From the NCBI GenBank assembly GCA_964629965.1, contig CAZVRZ010000008.1, positions 1 to 64,000 of the forward strand: a stretch of DNA of 64,000 nt, in the 5' to 3' direction. The translations under genes and the position numbers were made by a program. Source of the stretch: CAZVRZ01 sp964629965 (lineage in GTDB: Bacteria > Chloroflexota > Anaerolineae > Anaerolineales > UBA4823). Positions 42,201 to 51,561 of the stretch are shown piece by piece. Each line of letters begins with the position of its first letter. Within the stretch, counting starts at the first letter, position 1. The notes beneath the pieces were generated by a model, which was not told the DNA's origin, did not search any database, and was given only the letters and a program-made list of their open reading frames with translations.

Positions 42201-45200
42201 TCATTTCACGCAGCAGCAAGCTGTCTTCCAGATCGACAGACAGACCAACCCGCTCTTCGCTATCGGCAAAACCGCGCGCCGAGCGCACCGTGATGAGATT
42301 ACCCTGGCGCAGCCACAATGTGCCCGTGTCGAAAGGCACAATATCCCCAATATGATCGAGCAAGGTATTGATCAACTCATCCACTTGCAAACTGGATGAA
42401 ATGCGCCCGGCCAATTCGGTCAAAGATTGCAATTGCCCGGCGCGTTCTTCGGCTGCCTGGTACAAGCGCACGTTTTCAAGCGTCAGGGCAGTTTGGCGCA
42501 CCAACGCCGATACCAGGGATTGATCCTCTTCGGTGAATGCGGCCGTCGCCCGGAAGTTATCCAACACCAGCACACCCAATCTCTGATCAACCGTTTGGAT
42601 CGGGACGATCAGGCTGGAAACTGGTAATCGACCTGCCGTTGCATCCCGGTATAGAAGCAGGTTATCAGAGGAAAGATTGTAGTGCTGGGCAAAATCGACT
42701 TCATTGACCCGCAAAGCCTGGCCCTGGCTGAAAGCCATTCCAGGCAAAGCTTCACCGGATTGGTAGGGTATTCGCAAGATCTTGTCGTTATCGATATATC
42801 CCGAGGCAGCCCTGGGCGTCAGTAGGCCTTGCTCTTCTGACCAGATCGCCACCATACCGGCATGCGCTGAAGGGATACCCTTCAAAGTTGCATCGATCAA
42901 GGTACGCAAAATACTGGCGATATCCAACGTACCCACCTGGCGACTGAATTCAACCAGCAAGTTCATTTCGCGCAAGCGGCGGTTGGTTTGCTCCTGCAAG
43001 TACAGGTTCTGCAAAACGACTGCCACCTGGCGCACCATGAGCATATACACCTGTTCGTCTTCCGTGGTTATCAGAGGCAAAGGCGATTGGCTGATCGCCA
43101 ACAAGACCGCATCGATACGCTCTTTCTCGCCATTCTCCCAATCGTCGTCCCCGGTAACAATAGGTAAGCAAATAAAGGCCTTGGCTTCCAATACAGTTAG
43201 CAGCGGAGAACCTTTCCATTCCTGGTTTTCATCCAGGTTGACTACATACAGCGCCTCGCCATTTTGCAGGCTGTTGCGCAGCGGGTTGCGCTGGCCCAAT
43301 AAGGCCTGGGGATTGGCTCCGGCAGGGCAGGACCCAAGAACATGCAATATACGCGGCCCACCATCCGCCATCTCTCCGATAAGAACCGTGTTCATCTCCA
43401 TGCTGGTCAGGAATTGCTGTCCAAGAGATAACAAGACGCCCGAACGATCCACATTCTGGCTGGCGGCTTCCGATACTTCTAGCCCGGCCTGGATGCGATC
43501 CATGCGCTGGCTAAGCTGGCGCAACGCCACCGTTTGCTCCAGGTCTTTGTGCAAAAGCACCGGCAGGTGGCCTTGAGCAATCTGTAAAGCGGCCTGAGAA
43601 CGCTGCGTCTCCTGCTGTAGAGAGGTTGCTAATGCATCCAACTCGAATACTTTTTGGTAATTCTCGATCACCAGGGCAGCCTGGCTGGAAAAGATTTCCA
43701 GTGCTTCGATCGATGGACGATCGGGGCGCAGCCGGTTGCGGGGAGCATCCACGCTGATCAATCCTACCGGGCGTTCGTTGGCATCATATAATGGCACCAT
43801 CAATATATCGCTCGGATGCCAATACAAACCTTTCGAATTTTGGGTTTCCGCGCTTTCATCATCCATGATTTGGAGCGTGTGTACTTCTTTCGGTAAAACA
43901 GGTGTACGCTCGTGCGGAATAAAATAAGAACTATTATAGCGATATTCCGGCAGCAATAATTGCCGGACGCTTTCCCAGGGTTGGATGTGGCTTTTGAGAT
44001 CTTGCATGGCATCCAGAGGAATTCCCGCCCCAGATACCCGCTCTAAATTCCCAGAGCGCTTATCATAAATGCTGATCAGAACAATATCGAAGGGCGTAGC
44101 GTCCTGAATACCATAAGCAATGGTTTCCAGAGTCTCTTGCAGGGGGCGCTCCGTATGCAGATACTGGGTCGTCTCCAACAAGGCCGTCATCGTTTCAACC
44201 CGCCGGTTCAAGAGCTCGGTCCGCTGCACCTGTTCCTGGTAGCGCTGGGCGTTGCCCAAGGCTATGGCAGCTTGCACCGCCAGGCTCTGTGCAATCTCCA
44301 AGCCGGTTTTGTCAAAATGGTTCAGGTTCTTAGAATGCAAATGGATCAAACCCGCGATGCGGTCTTGAAAAGCGATGGGGACGATCATCGCCGCGCGCAC
44401 GCCGGCGTGAGGTTCGGGGAAATTATCCAGGCGGCGAATATCGTCTGCAATGAATGGCTGCCCGCTGTTCAAGATATCCTTTTCAACTGCAGATAACCTC
44501 GGGGAAACCGGATCGCCCAGGTAAAACGAAATGTTCTGAGTGATCCGCCCCTGCTCATCCTGATCAAACAACAGGATCGTGCCGCAATCTGCGTCGGTCG
44601 TTTGCAAAGCCTCATCGTAAACCAGTTTCAGCAAACGAGGCAGGTCAAGGGTAGTGTTCAACTCCCGGCTGACCCTGGTCAGCGCCAACAATTGAACCAC
44701 CCGCCTGCGCAAGCTTTCATCGGTCTGGTTGTAAAGAGAAGCTTTTTCAACCGCACTGGCCAATTGGCTGGCTGTGGTCGTGATCAGCGACAGGTCGTTC
44801 CGGTCGAAATGACCCACCGCGCCACTGCCCAACACCAGCTCGCCAAGGCTCTGGTTGCGCACGAACAAGGGTGCGCCTACGAAGGACTTGATTGCCAGGC
44901 TGTCTACCAACCCCTGGTAAAAGGGCGGGATGGCGGTTTGTTCCAGATCCTGGTCCAGGAGAGGCTTGCGGCTGCCTGTAATCGTTTCGCGGAATAGCGT
45001 ATCGCTCGTAGAAATCCGGTTCAACTGGAGTCCCTGGGCAGGGTGTGGCGTGAACAAAGAATCCTTGTGCAGGTATAACTCGCTGAGATTTTCATCGATC
45101 AAGATGATCGCCCCCAGGTCTGCTCGGAACAACTGGGCCAGCTCTCGCAAAGAAAAAGTCAAGATCTCATCAAGGGTGGCGCTCGAGCCTGCCAGGCTGG

Positions 45201-46743
45201 CAATCCGTCGCAAAGCATCTGAACGCTGCGCTCTTTCCTGGCTTTGCCGTACCAACATCGCATTTTGGATGATGGCAGCGGATTGCGCCGAGACAATCTC
45301 CAACAACCGCATATCATCCTTATCGAAGATCGAGCCATCCAATTTGTCTGCCACCTGCAGATATCCCAGGCTTTGCCCACCGCTGATCAAAGGCATCAGC
45401 ACGGTATTCAAGAAACCGGCGGCTTGCGCAATATTGCTCAAGCCCATCATGTCCAGGCGTTCATCCTCTCGAGCATCCTCCGAAACAATGATCTCTTGAC
45501 TATTCCAAAAGGCCTCGGCAGCAGTATCCGGATGAATAGGAACAACATATAATTCCACTAACGAAGGGATGCCATGGAATGGGAGGCGAGCCTCCAACAC
45601 ATGCCGGTTGGAATTGTAGATCAAAAAGCCAAGGGTTTTGACAGGTATCAGCGGCAAGATGCCATCTACCAATTGCTGGAACAGGTCTTGCATCTCACGG
45701 AAATCGCCAATCGCGTGAGCCAGTTCCGCCAACCCCGACAGTTCCAAGATACGCTTCTGTTCGGCGCGGAACAGGATGGCATTGTTCAGAGACGATGCCG
45801 CCGGGCCAGACAGGATGCGCAAGATCTGGAGATCATCATCATGGAAGGCATTTTTTACCAGGGAAGCCGCTTCGAGTGTGCCGACCAACTCACCGCCTAC
45901 CAGCAATGGAATACCCACATAAGAATTAAAGGGATATTGCTTGCGATCAATAGCGGGCCGGGCTTCTCGGAACGCGCCCACATCGGCGATCAGCAATGAT
46001 TTGCGATTGGATAACAGATAGCCAGTATAACCTTGATCGGGAGCATAACGGTCCGTCGCTTCTTCCAATCGCCGGTCCACTCCTTCGATCCCCACAAACC
46101 GGTAAGGGATCAAGTTTTTGCCATCCTGGTCCCAAATAGTAACTTCAGCAAAATCTGAGGGGATCAGGCGCTCCACACTCTCCAGGATGGTTTGCAGCGT
46201 GCGGTCCAGATCCAGGTTGCTGGAAATCGTCTGGCTTAACTCGGAGAAGATATCCAAGGTGTGGTCAGAAACGGCCGAGCCTTCTTGCCCAACCGAGGCG
46301 ATTTGAGGCCGCCGGATGGCAACCAACATGGCTGTGGTCGACTGTATCTTTTCATTACCGCCCGAAACAGGGTAAGAGATGAAGAAAGAATTCCCTTCAA
46401 CCAGGCGGCCATCCAACGAAAAACGCGCCTGGCCTTCTGAAACACAAAGGCCCAGGAATAGATCGCTAGGACGGGTTTTTCGAGCCAAACGCTCCAGGTT
46501 TGGTTCTTCCTCCAGATAGCCAAACCATTCGCGCGCGGTTTGATTCGAATATAAAACTCGCCCACCGGTAGCCACGAGCAGCACTGCTTCGTTCAGGGCC
46601 GTAATCTCGGCGGGTCTTTGGGCAGGAATCGTTGGTAAGACCGGTCTTTTGGCGCGCGCAAGCAATCGTAGCGCCAGGAAAATAGAGAACAGCGCCACAC
46701 ATGCTATAATGATCAGGAACAAACCAAAGGTTACAGAATTCAT
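39220..46743 (-). CDS. giant PAS/GAF histidine kinase (2507 residues)
   Basis: A membrane-anchored sensor kinase. One N-terminal helix (residues 5-28, FGLFLIIIACVALFSIFLAL) precedes a PAS domain. I count eleven consecutive GAF domains to about residue 2130; the sixth is the least clear. Each is introduced by a helical linker (for example RTAELASLFDLSVNL or SQRLSLLNRLSNALS). A second PAS domain precedes HisKA with H2280 (ATVSHELRTPM) and an HATPase (NLIENAYQYT, DNGIGI, GTGLGLPIV). No receiver domain is present. The GAF array could bind several ligands or act as a long relay. The gene is flanked by two response-regulator genes in the same operon. Confidence 0.93.
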   Translation of the reverse strand: MNSVTFGLFLIIIACVALFSIFLALRLLARAKRPVLPTIPAQRPAEITALNEAVLLVATGGRVLYSNQTAREWFGYLEEEPNLERLARKTRPSDLFLGLCVSEGQARFSLDGRLVEGNSFFISYPVSGGNEKIQSTTAMLVAIRRPQIASVGQEGSAVSDHTLDIFSELSQTISSNLDLDRTLQTILESVERLIPSDFAEVTIWDQDGKNLIPYRFVGIEGVDRRLEEATDRYAPDQGYTGYLLSNRKSLLIADVGAFREARPAIDRKQYPFNSYVGIPLLVGGELVGTLEAASLVKNAFHDDDLQILRILSGPAASSLNNAILFRAEQKRILELSGLAELAHAIGDFREMQDLFQQLVDGILPLIPVKTLGFLIYNSNRHVLEARLPFHGIPSLVELYVVPIHPDTAAEAFWNSQEIIVSEDAREDERLDMMGLSNIAQAAGFLNTVLMPLISGGQSLGYLQVADKLDGSIFDKDDMRLLEIVSAQSAAIIQNAMLVRQSQERAQRSDALRRIASLAGSSATLDEILTFSLRELAQLFRADLGAIILIDENLSELYLHKDSLFTPHPAQGLQLNRISTSDTLFRETITGSRKPLLDQDLEQTAIPPFYQGLVDSLAIKSFVGAPLFVRNQSLGELVLGSGAVGHFDRNDLSLITTTASQLASAVEKASLYNQTDESLRRRVVQLLALTRVSRELNTTLDLPRLLKLVYDEALQTTDADCGTILLFDQDEQGRITQNISFYLGDPVSPRLSAVEKDILNSGQPFIADDIRRLDNFPEPHAGVRAAMIVPIAFQDRIAGLIHLHSKNLNHFDKTGLEIAQSLAVQAAIALGNAQRYQEQVQRTELLNRRVETMTALLETTQYLHTERPLQETLETIAYGIQDATPFDIVLISIYDKRSGNLERVSGAGIPLDAMQDLKSHIQPWESVRQLLLPEYRYNSSYFIPHERTPVLPKEVHTLQIMDDESAETQNSKGLYWHPSDILMVPLYDANERPVGLISVDAPRNRLRPDRPSIEALEIFSSQAALVIENYQKVFELDALATSLQQETQRSQAALQIAQGHLPVLLHKDLEQTVALRQLSQRMDRIQAGLEVSEAASQNVDRSGVLLSLGQQFLTSMEMNTVLIGEMADGGPRILHVLGSCPAGANPQALLGQRNPLRNSLQNGEALYVVNLDENQEWKGSPLLTVLEAKAFICLPIVTGDDDWENGEKERIDAVLLAISQSPLPLITTEDEQVYMLMVRQVAVVLQNLYLQEQTNRRLREMNLLVEFSRQVGTLDIASILRTLIDATLKGIPSAHAGMVAIWSEEQGLLTPRAASGYIDNDKILRIPYQSGEALPGMAFSQGQALRVNEVDFAQHYNLSSDNLLLYRDATAGRLPVSSLIVPIQTVDQRLGVLVLDNFRATAAFTEEDQSLVSALVRQTALTLENVRLYQAAEERAGQLQSLTELAGRISSSLQVDELINTLLDHIGDIVPFDTGTLWLRQGNLITVRSARGFADSEERVGLSVDLEDSLLLREMITTSQPLSVGDVREDVRFPSLLEHQYLSWLGAPLLSKGEVIGVIVLEKIEPHFYRNEHVQAMIALASQAAVTLENARLYEDSVRRAGELDQRSQRLSLLNRLSNALSASLDLKSMVKTTSEEMHKAVHSTRVSVITYDLAGALALQAEDPKRSEALPLAMPPSPLFDRLRESLGVFSSDDVSSEADLESLREFFKARRTGSVLILPLAVSNRMIGVVITHAEKGYRFSHDEVELALTICNQAAVAMQNANLFIETERLFAETQERTAELASLFDLSVNLTQVLDERRLLDITFEQIDRLLEPDRSLLVLMDETGKLVAHTAEKGQRLEGELLESGSSGFCEQVIRTSKPLLAPETHDLAGEDVRVTPDDPYHCWLGVPLVVRGATMGVISIQSLLPNAFGDSHMRLISQIANQLSVALNNAQLFAQVQSYAADLEQRVNDRTEQLAREHNRIQSLHSIIAELSASLDLDMVLNRTLAVINETIGAEHSVIMLNQPDSAYMYLRASLSEYMEPAPKGGCQSGLKRTEGLVGWVISNRQPVLVDDLLEDERWLRRDDSQQHRSLIAVPLIVSEDILGVLMLYHRQVGHFSEDQLDLIQATAKQIAITINNAQLYGLIRDQAERLGDMLRTQHVETSRSQAILEAVADGVLVTDARRVITMFNASAEKLLNLKRADVVGQSLESFIGLFGKAAHSWSETIQIWSTDPGSYSGDTYAEQIDLDDRRVVSVHLSPVRLRNDFLGTVSIFRDITHMIEVDRLKSEFVATVSHELRTPMTSIKGYVEIMLMGAAGQLNPQQAHFLEVVKGNTERLAILVNDLLDVSRIEAGKVTLSFQAVDLIKVADGVITAMTRRMEDEQRPMTIERAWQNDLPMIYGDPERIRQIIDNLIENAYQYTPENGKIIIEMFPVDQVVQINVKDNGIGIKPEEQGRVFERFYRGEDPLVLATSGTGLGLPIVQTLVSMHNGRIWFESNGIPGEGSIFSVSFPIYVPGKVEEA

Positions 46744-46787
46744 CGTCGCCCGAAACCGGCTCCAGTCAAGCTAATCAAACAGGCAGG

Positions 46788-47675
46788 CTAAATATCCTTG
46801 CGGCGCGCCTCTGCCGCCAGTTCAGTGATTTCGCGGATATCGGCAAAATCATACTTGGATGGCGATACAATGCCAACGGAAAGCGACATCAGGGCGACTT
46901 TCTGGTTATCGCCGGCAGGGGTGTTGGCCAGGACGTACCCCTGGTCGCGATCCATAAAGTTATAATGCGTGAGAACCTCTTCGGCGAAGCGCGCTTTCAG
47001 GCGGGTGCGAATCGCATCCGCAGCTTCTTCCGAAGTGATCACAACAAAGTTATCCCCGCCGGCATGGCCAATGAAATCGTTGGAGGTACCCAGCTCATCG
47101 ACAATCTCGTTCAACATCATCGCGCCGAACCGCAGCACATCATCCCCGGCAATAAAGCCATATACATCTTTGAAAGCATCAAAGTGATTGATGCGGATAT
47201 CCATCAACGCCCAATTTTGCTGGCGAATGATGCGGCGGAGCTGCTCTTCGATCAAGCGGCCTGAAGGTAAACCCGAGCGGGGGTCCGTCAGGTTTTGTTG
47301 TTCGGCGCGCTCGATCGCCCGCTGGACGCGCAATTTCAATTCCTCAATATCAAAAGGCTTGGTGATGTAATCATCTGCTCCCAACTCCAGGCCTGCCAGT
47401 TTATCACTGCGCTCATCCTTTTGCGTCAAAAAGATGATCGGCACATGGCTGGTGCGGATATTGGTGCGTAGAATCCGGCAGACCTCAAACCCATCGATAT
47501 CCGGAAGCATAATATCCAACACAATAAGGTGAGGCAGATTCGAGCGCGTTTTCTCGAGCGCAACAGAACCACGCGGCGCCACATCGACCACGTAGTTCTG
47601 TCCAGAAAAATATATCTGGAGCATATTCGAGATATCAGAATCATCCTCAACAATCAATAATCTGGATTTTCCCAT
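46788..47675 (-). CDS. response regulator with degenerate GGDEF domain (GGDNF)
   Basis: A 295-residue protein. The N-terminal receiver has D54 (LIVLDIMLPDIDG) and K in YITKPFD. A GGDEF-type domain with the motif GGDNF at residues 206-210 follows. The second acidic position is Asn, so diguanylate cyclase activity is doubtful, though substrate binding may remain. It starts 2 bp after the acyl-ACP reductase-like gene and ends 44 bp before the giant kinase gene. Confidence 0.88.
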   Translation of the reverse strand: MGKSRLLIVEDDSDISNMLQIYFSGQNYVVDVAPRGSVALEKTRSNLPHLIVLDIMLPDIDGFEVCRILRTNIRTSHVPIIFLTQKDERSDKLAGLELGADDYITKPFDIEELKLRVQRAIERAEQQNLTDPRSGLPSGRLIEEQLRRIIRQQNWALMDIRINHFDAFKDVYGFIAGDDVLRFGAMMLNEIVDELGTSNDFIGHAGGDNFVVITSEEAADAIRTRLKARFAEEVLTHYNFMDRDQGYVLANTPAGDNQKVALMSLSVGIVSPSKYDFADIREITELAAEARRKDI

Positions 47676-47677
47676 AA

Positions 47678-48784
47678 TCAGCCTCCCAGGACAACAAAGT
47701 GACCTAAACGATTTCTCACATTCCGGCGTACACGTTCCACCTGCTCTTCAGACACAGGTTTATCAAACGAGCGAAAACCGCTTAAGCGAAAGCCGTGTTT
47801 ACTGGCAATCGCTTGAATTTCTTTTACTTGATCTATTTTAATATCTTTTCCCAAAGTATAGTCCTCAAACCGTCCTTCCAGCGCTAAAGCCATGGTTTCT
47901 GCCATGCAGGCATAAGCCTTTCCCGCAGGAAAGCCAAAATCAAAATGGAAATCCACCGGTCCGGGCACTTCCACCATACCACCATCGATCACCAGAACGT
48001 CACTCCTTTGCGAAGCCACTTGAGCAGCCACATTCCGAGGGCGCGCCACATCACAAACCACGCTGCCAGGCCGGATGAATTGCGGATCGATAATCGCATG
48101 AACTGCGCTGGTGACCGTCAAGACCAAGTTTGCCTTCCGAAGATCCTCCATGTTCGTACTAACCAAAATATTTCCTGCCGCGCCTTGAGTAACCAACTCA
48201 TCACGCAGCTCCTCCAGGGCATCCATCCGGCGGGCGATCAAAATCATCTCGCCGGCCTCGGGAGCAAGCAGTTGAGCGCAAACTTTGCCGATTGCACCCG
48301 TGGCGCCTACGATTGCAACGCACGAACTCTGCAAAGATGTTCCCATCATGACGGCGGCTTGCTTTATGGACTCCACCGACATCGCAATCGTATAAGCATC
48401 GCCCGTAGTGACTGGGATATCCAGTTTGTCTGCCACAGTCACTCCAGCATCTCCAACAACCGATGTGAATGCTCCTAACCCTAGTATTTTAGCACCAAGT
48501 TGCTCTGCTAAACAACCTGTTTCTATAATCTTACGATAAACTTTCTTTTCAGGCAACTCCATGAAATGCTTTGGCGTTAAAGGGCAAGCAATCAACCACC
48601 CTTTGATTGTTTTTCCAGTGCTAACACTGGTGATACCGGTGACTTCAGAAAGATACACTGCTGGGAAAAGCGGGGCAAAATGATAGATCATCCAATCGTT
48701 GGCAATGGCTCCCAACAATGGATACTTCCGTTTGATATCTCGTTTTGGATCAATGGGGTGGATAATGAAGGCAAAGGTGTCCAC
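47678..48784 (-). CDS. long-chain acyl-ACP reductase-like protein (AAR family)
   Basis: A 368-residue protein that aligns by eye with cyanobacterial acyl-ACP reductase, which reduces fatty acyl-ACP to fatty aldehyde. Shared features are ITSVSTGKTIKGWLIACPL, LGLGAFTSVVG, TTGDAYTIAMSVESIKQAA, and the Rossmann motif VAIVGATGAIGKVCAQLLA. VIDGGMVEVPG and AYACMAETMALALEGRFEDYTLG follow. The cysteine of AYACMAETM is residue 293, matching the acyl-enzyme cysteine of the cyanobacterial protein (C294 in Synechococcus, from memory). No aldehyde-deformylating oxygenase gene is adjacent. It starts 3 bp after the beta-helix gene. Product fate is unknown; a signalling or membrane-lipid role is inferred from context. 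Confidence 0.8.
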   Translation of the reverse strand: MDTFAFIIHPIDPKRDIKRKYPLLGAIANDWMIYHFAPLFPAVYLSEVTGITSVSTGKTIKGWLIACPLTPKHFMELPEKKVYRKIIETGCLAEQLGAKILGLGAFTSVVGDAGVTVADKLDIPVTTGDAYTIAMSVESIKQAAVMMGTSLQSSCVAIVGATGAIGKVCAQLLAPEAGEMILIARRMDALEELRDELVTQGAAGNILVSTNMEDLRKANLVLTVTSAVHAIIDPQFIRPGSVVCDVARPRNVAAQVASQRSDVLVIDGGMVEVPGPVDFHFDFGFPAGKAYACMAETMALALEGRFEDYTLGKDIKIDQVKEIQAIASKHGFRLSGFRSFDKPVSEEQVERVRRNVRNRLGHFVVLGG

Positions 48785-48787
48785 ACA

Positions 48788-50065
48788 TCACCACGAGTCA
48801 TCACTCACCTCACCCGGACGCGGATAAAGACGAGGATGAAGCTTTGAGAATTTTAATTGATGGTGGTCGCTATCTTCGTAATGCACATCTTTTTCGATAA
48901 CCCGACGCTCCTTCGAAGCAAACAAGACAACATCCGACTCGATCGTTCGCGCCGGAAAGATGATCATCCCTGCGCCCAGGCGGCAGTTGTGCCCAACACA
49001 ACCTCCCAAGACCGGGCGGTTCGCAATTCCCAATTTGCCATTTCCATCCAGGGAGCGGATCTGGGAGGGCAGCAAATTATAATCAGTGAATGTTGAGCCC
49101 GCGCCAATGAAAGTGTTTCTACCCACCACACACATTTGCAGGCACGTGTTTTGCGCCACCATACTGTTATCCATGAAGGTAGTCATAAACAAAGCGGCCC
49201 TAAACGGTAAAAAGGCGCCGTCCCCCACAACCGAGAGCATCAATTGACAGCCCTGGCCCACATTGACATTATCACCGATCACGCAGTTCTCGATAGCAAC
49301 CCCCGCCCCAATGGTAACATTATCGCCAATCGAAGTGGGACCATGGATCACTGCGCTCGGGTCAATGGTGCAATTGCGCCCAATCTGCACCACCTTAGAA
49401 CAATCAAGCACCTGTCTCCCCTCGTACATAGCCGTTGCCAGCACCCCTAGCTTGAAAAAAGGGTCTTGATTCAAACGCTCTTCGAAACGACCGGCGCGCG
49501 CAAAAATACCGTAAACGACATCTGCAATGAAAATATGCACCCAGGCATCGATCGCCATGATACTGCGTAGAGGCACCTGGAATGTCAGATCACCCTGCTC
49601 GTATGCCATATAGGTGGGCACGTGATAATAGCCCGCCTCGGTTGTTTTTAGATCAATGATCAACGGCTCTACTTCATCCACAGGCCCGTGCGGGTAATAC
49701 CACATATCCAGCAAATAAACATCGCCGCTGCGAGTATAAGATGTAGAGAGTGGCAGCGCATGCTCGCGAAAAGAGGACTGGTCTGGCGACATGGCAACCC
49801 GGCAAGCTTTCTTTCGCTGCCTGGCCTGGCTCAAAAATTCCTGAACAAATTCCGTGTCAAAAAACAGGTTATCGCGGTAAACGAAGCATTCTTCCCTGGT
49901 GGGTGGAAGAGAGGCTCCATAAGGAAGCTCCATTTCGCGGTGCGTGAACGGCGTTAAAACATCCCGCTGCATCAACCATAAAGGTTTGTTCATAATACGC
50001 AAATCACGCGCCCGCTCATTGAAAGGGACTAAGAACTTTGGATCTTGAAGAATGATCTTCAGCAT
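48788..50065 (-). CDS. left-handed beta-helix (hexapeptide repeat) protein, GlmU-like
   Basis: A 425-residue protein. The first ~200 residues include FVYRDNLFFDTEFVQEFL and LLDMWYYPHGPVDE and are only weakly like a nucleotidyltransferase. Residues about 220-400 are hexapeptide repeats forming a left-handed helix: IGRNCTIDPSAVIHGPTSIGDNVTIGAGVAIENCVIGDNV. A hydrophobic loop region (LPFRAALFMTTFMDNSMV) interrupts the helix. Related folds are acyl- or nucleotidyltransferases; acyl transfer would suit the neighbouring acyl-ACP reductase-like enzyme, but this is inference. Confidence 0.75.
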   Translation of the reverse strand: MLKIILQDPKFLVPFNERARDLRIMNKPLWLMQRDVLTPFTHREMELPYGASLPPTREECFVYRDNLFFDTEFVQEFLSQARQRKKACRVAMSPDQSSFREHALPLSTSYTRSGDVYLLDMWYYPHGPVDEVEPLIIDLKTTEAGYYHVPTYMAYEQGDLTFQVPLRSIMAIDAWVHIFIADVVYGIFARAGRFEERLNQDPFFKLGVLATAMYEGRQVLDCSKVVQIGRNCTIDPSAVIHGPTSIGDNVTIGAGVAIENCVIGDNVNVGQGCQLMLSVVGDGAFLPFRAALFMTTFMDNSMVAQNTCLQMCVVGRNTFIGAGSTFTDYNLLPSQIRSLDGNGKLGIANRPVLGGCVGHNCRLGAGMIIFPARTIESDVVLFASKERRVIEKDVHYEDSDHHQLKFSKLHPRLYPRPGEVSDDSW

Positions 50066-50100
50066 ATCTTTCTCGCGGCAACCTGAGAATATACCATTCT

Positions 50101-50733
50101 TTACTCTAAATACTGCTTCTCGATCTCAATGGTGCAAGCCGCATCGCCTTTAGCAACGCAGGCGGTTTCTTCCACACTATAATATTTTCCATTGCTTACC
50201 CAAAAGAGAGCTTCCTGAAGAAGCCCCACGCTCATGTGACAGACCGGCACATCTGCCTCACGCTGCCAACACAAGGGGCAGCGATCAATATGCCACAAAA
50301 TTTTATCATCTGTCATCTCAATTCTTATGCGCTGGTCTGAATAGCGATTGAATACATTCGCAAAGATCTCAGCCCCCGCCGCCATCTTATTTTCCAGAGG
50401 CAGCAAGCGGAAGTTCATATCCGTCAGCCCCAGGCCAGGGCCCAGTTCGCGCAAGCCATATTGAAAAGCCGCCCGCCCCGATCGCAAAGCAACTCCCCGT
50501 CCGGCCCGGACGCCATAGATATGCTCCAGGGCAAGCATCAATTGGCTGAGCGTCTCGAAAGGAAACCCCGCATCCAGGTTGTCTTCAGGATAGGTTAAGA
50601 TCAGATGGTATAAACCCGCCTGGTTTAAAATAGCATTGACTCCCTTGCGGCCCAATACTTCCTCAAGCGAAAGCAAAATAATTCGACCCAATTTATTGGG
50701 GAGATAGAAGCCAGGCAATGTTTGATCTGTCAT
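50101..50733 (-). CDS. V4R-domain protein
   Basis: A 210-residue protein with a C-terminal V4R (4-vinyl reductase-like) ligand-binding domain. The cysteine motifs are RCPLCWQREADVPVCHMSVG, LQEALFWVSNGKYYSVEETAC and AKGDAACTIEI. The N-terminal ~80 residues (YLPNKLGRIILLSLEEVLGRKGVNAIL) are a helical module often preceding V4R. V4R domains usually bind small hydrophobic ligands or serve as regulatory sensors. The start overlaps the stop of the hydrolase gene (ATGA). Confidence 0.85.
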   Translation of the reverse strand: MTDQTLPGFYLPNKLGRIILLSLEEVLGRKGVNAILNQAGLYHLILTYPEDNLDAGFPFETLSQLMLALEHIYGVRAGRGVALRSGRAAFQYGLRELGPGLGLTDMNFRLLPLENKMAAGAEIFANVFNRYSDQRIRIEMTDDKILWHIDRCPLCWQREADVPVCHMSVGLLQEALFWVSNGKYYSVEETACVAKGDAACTIEIEKQYLE

Positions 50734-51561
50734 GATAATACGGTCACTTCAGGGCTAGATTTTCCACTGCTGCCATCATCATCCAAAAAATCTTTCAGAA
50801 TTTCCATAAATCGTTGGGGTTCGTCCAGCATCACAAAATGCCCTGCGTTTTTGAATCTTTCAATGCGTGCCCCTGGGATCCCTGCCTGGATCGGTTTCCA
50901 TTGCTCCGGGTGCACAACGATATCCTTGTCGCCATACATACCCATGACCGGCACCGAGACGTCTCCCAACCGGGGTCGCAAATCTGTTTGCCGCAAAGAA
51001 GCAATGCTGTACAAGAACGACTCGAGGGTCGTTTTAGAAATATCGCGGTCCATCATTTTAGACCAATTGGGATCTCTGGAATAAAAAGGTGCCATGATCC
51101 GAAAATATGTGGTAAAGAGCCAGATATTTCTATAGATAACAGAAGCAAAAAATTTTCGCCCACATAACTTCAACAGCAGATGAAGCGAAGATCCTGCAAT
51201 CGGAGAACCTACTACCACCACCTTGCGCACTCGCGTGGGGTACTGCATGGCCACCGACAAGCTGACAGTGCCGCCCATGCTGTGCCCAACCAGCGGAGCA
51301 GAAGCAATACCCAGCTTTTCCATGAATTGATCCACCAGGCTGATAAAGTCTTGCACCGCATAAGAATCTCGCTTCTTGCCAGATTCCCCAAAACCCCAGA
51401 AATCCATGGCATATGTGCGGTAATACTTGCCCAGGTAACCCATGGTTTCTTGCCAGAGACCCCAAGAACCCAACCAGCCATGCAGCAAGATAACCGGGCG
51501 GCCGCGCCCATAAACCTCGTAATNNNNNNNNNNAACTGCGATAAGAAGCCTGGGTGATCAC
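50730..51561 (-). CDS. alpha/beta hydrolase (contains assembly gap)
   Basis: About 277 residues. After the gap the protein reads YEVYGRGRPVILLHGWLGSWGLW, then the nucleophile elbow GHSMGG, the acid in MYGDKDIVVHPEQW and the histidine in KNAGHFVMLDEP, a complete triad. The N-terminal MITQASYRS begins with GTG 51561, which overlaps the stop of the GTPase gene (GTGA). The 10-N gap (51524-51533) removes only a few codons if its length is close to right. Paralogous to the nucleophile-less protein at 38002. Substrate unknown; an ester or thioester of a lipid is plausible given the neighbours. Confidence 0.85.
51524..51533. other. assembly gap (10 N)
   Basis: Ten ambiguous bases near the 5' end of the hydrolase gene. 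Confidence 0.98.
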
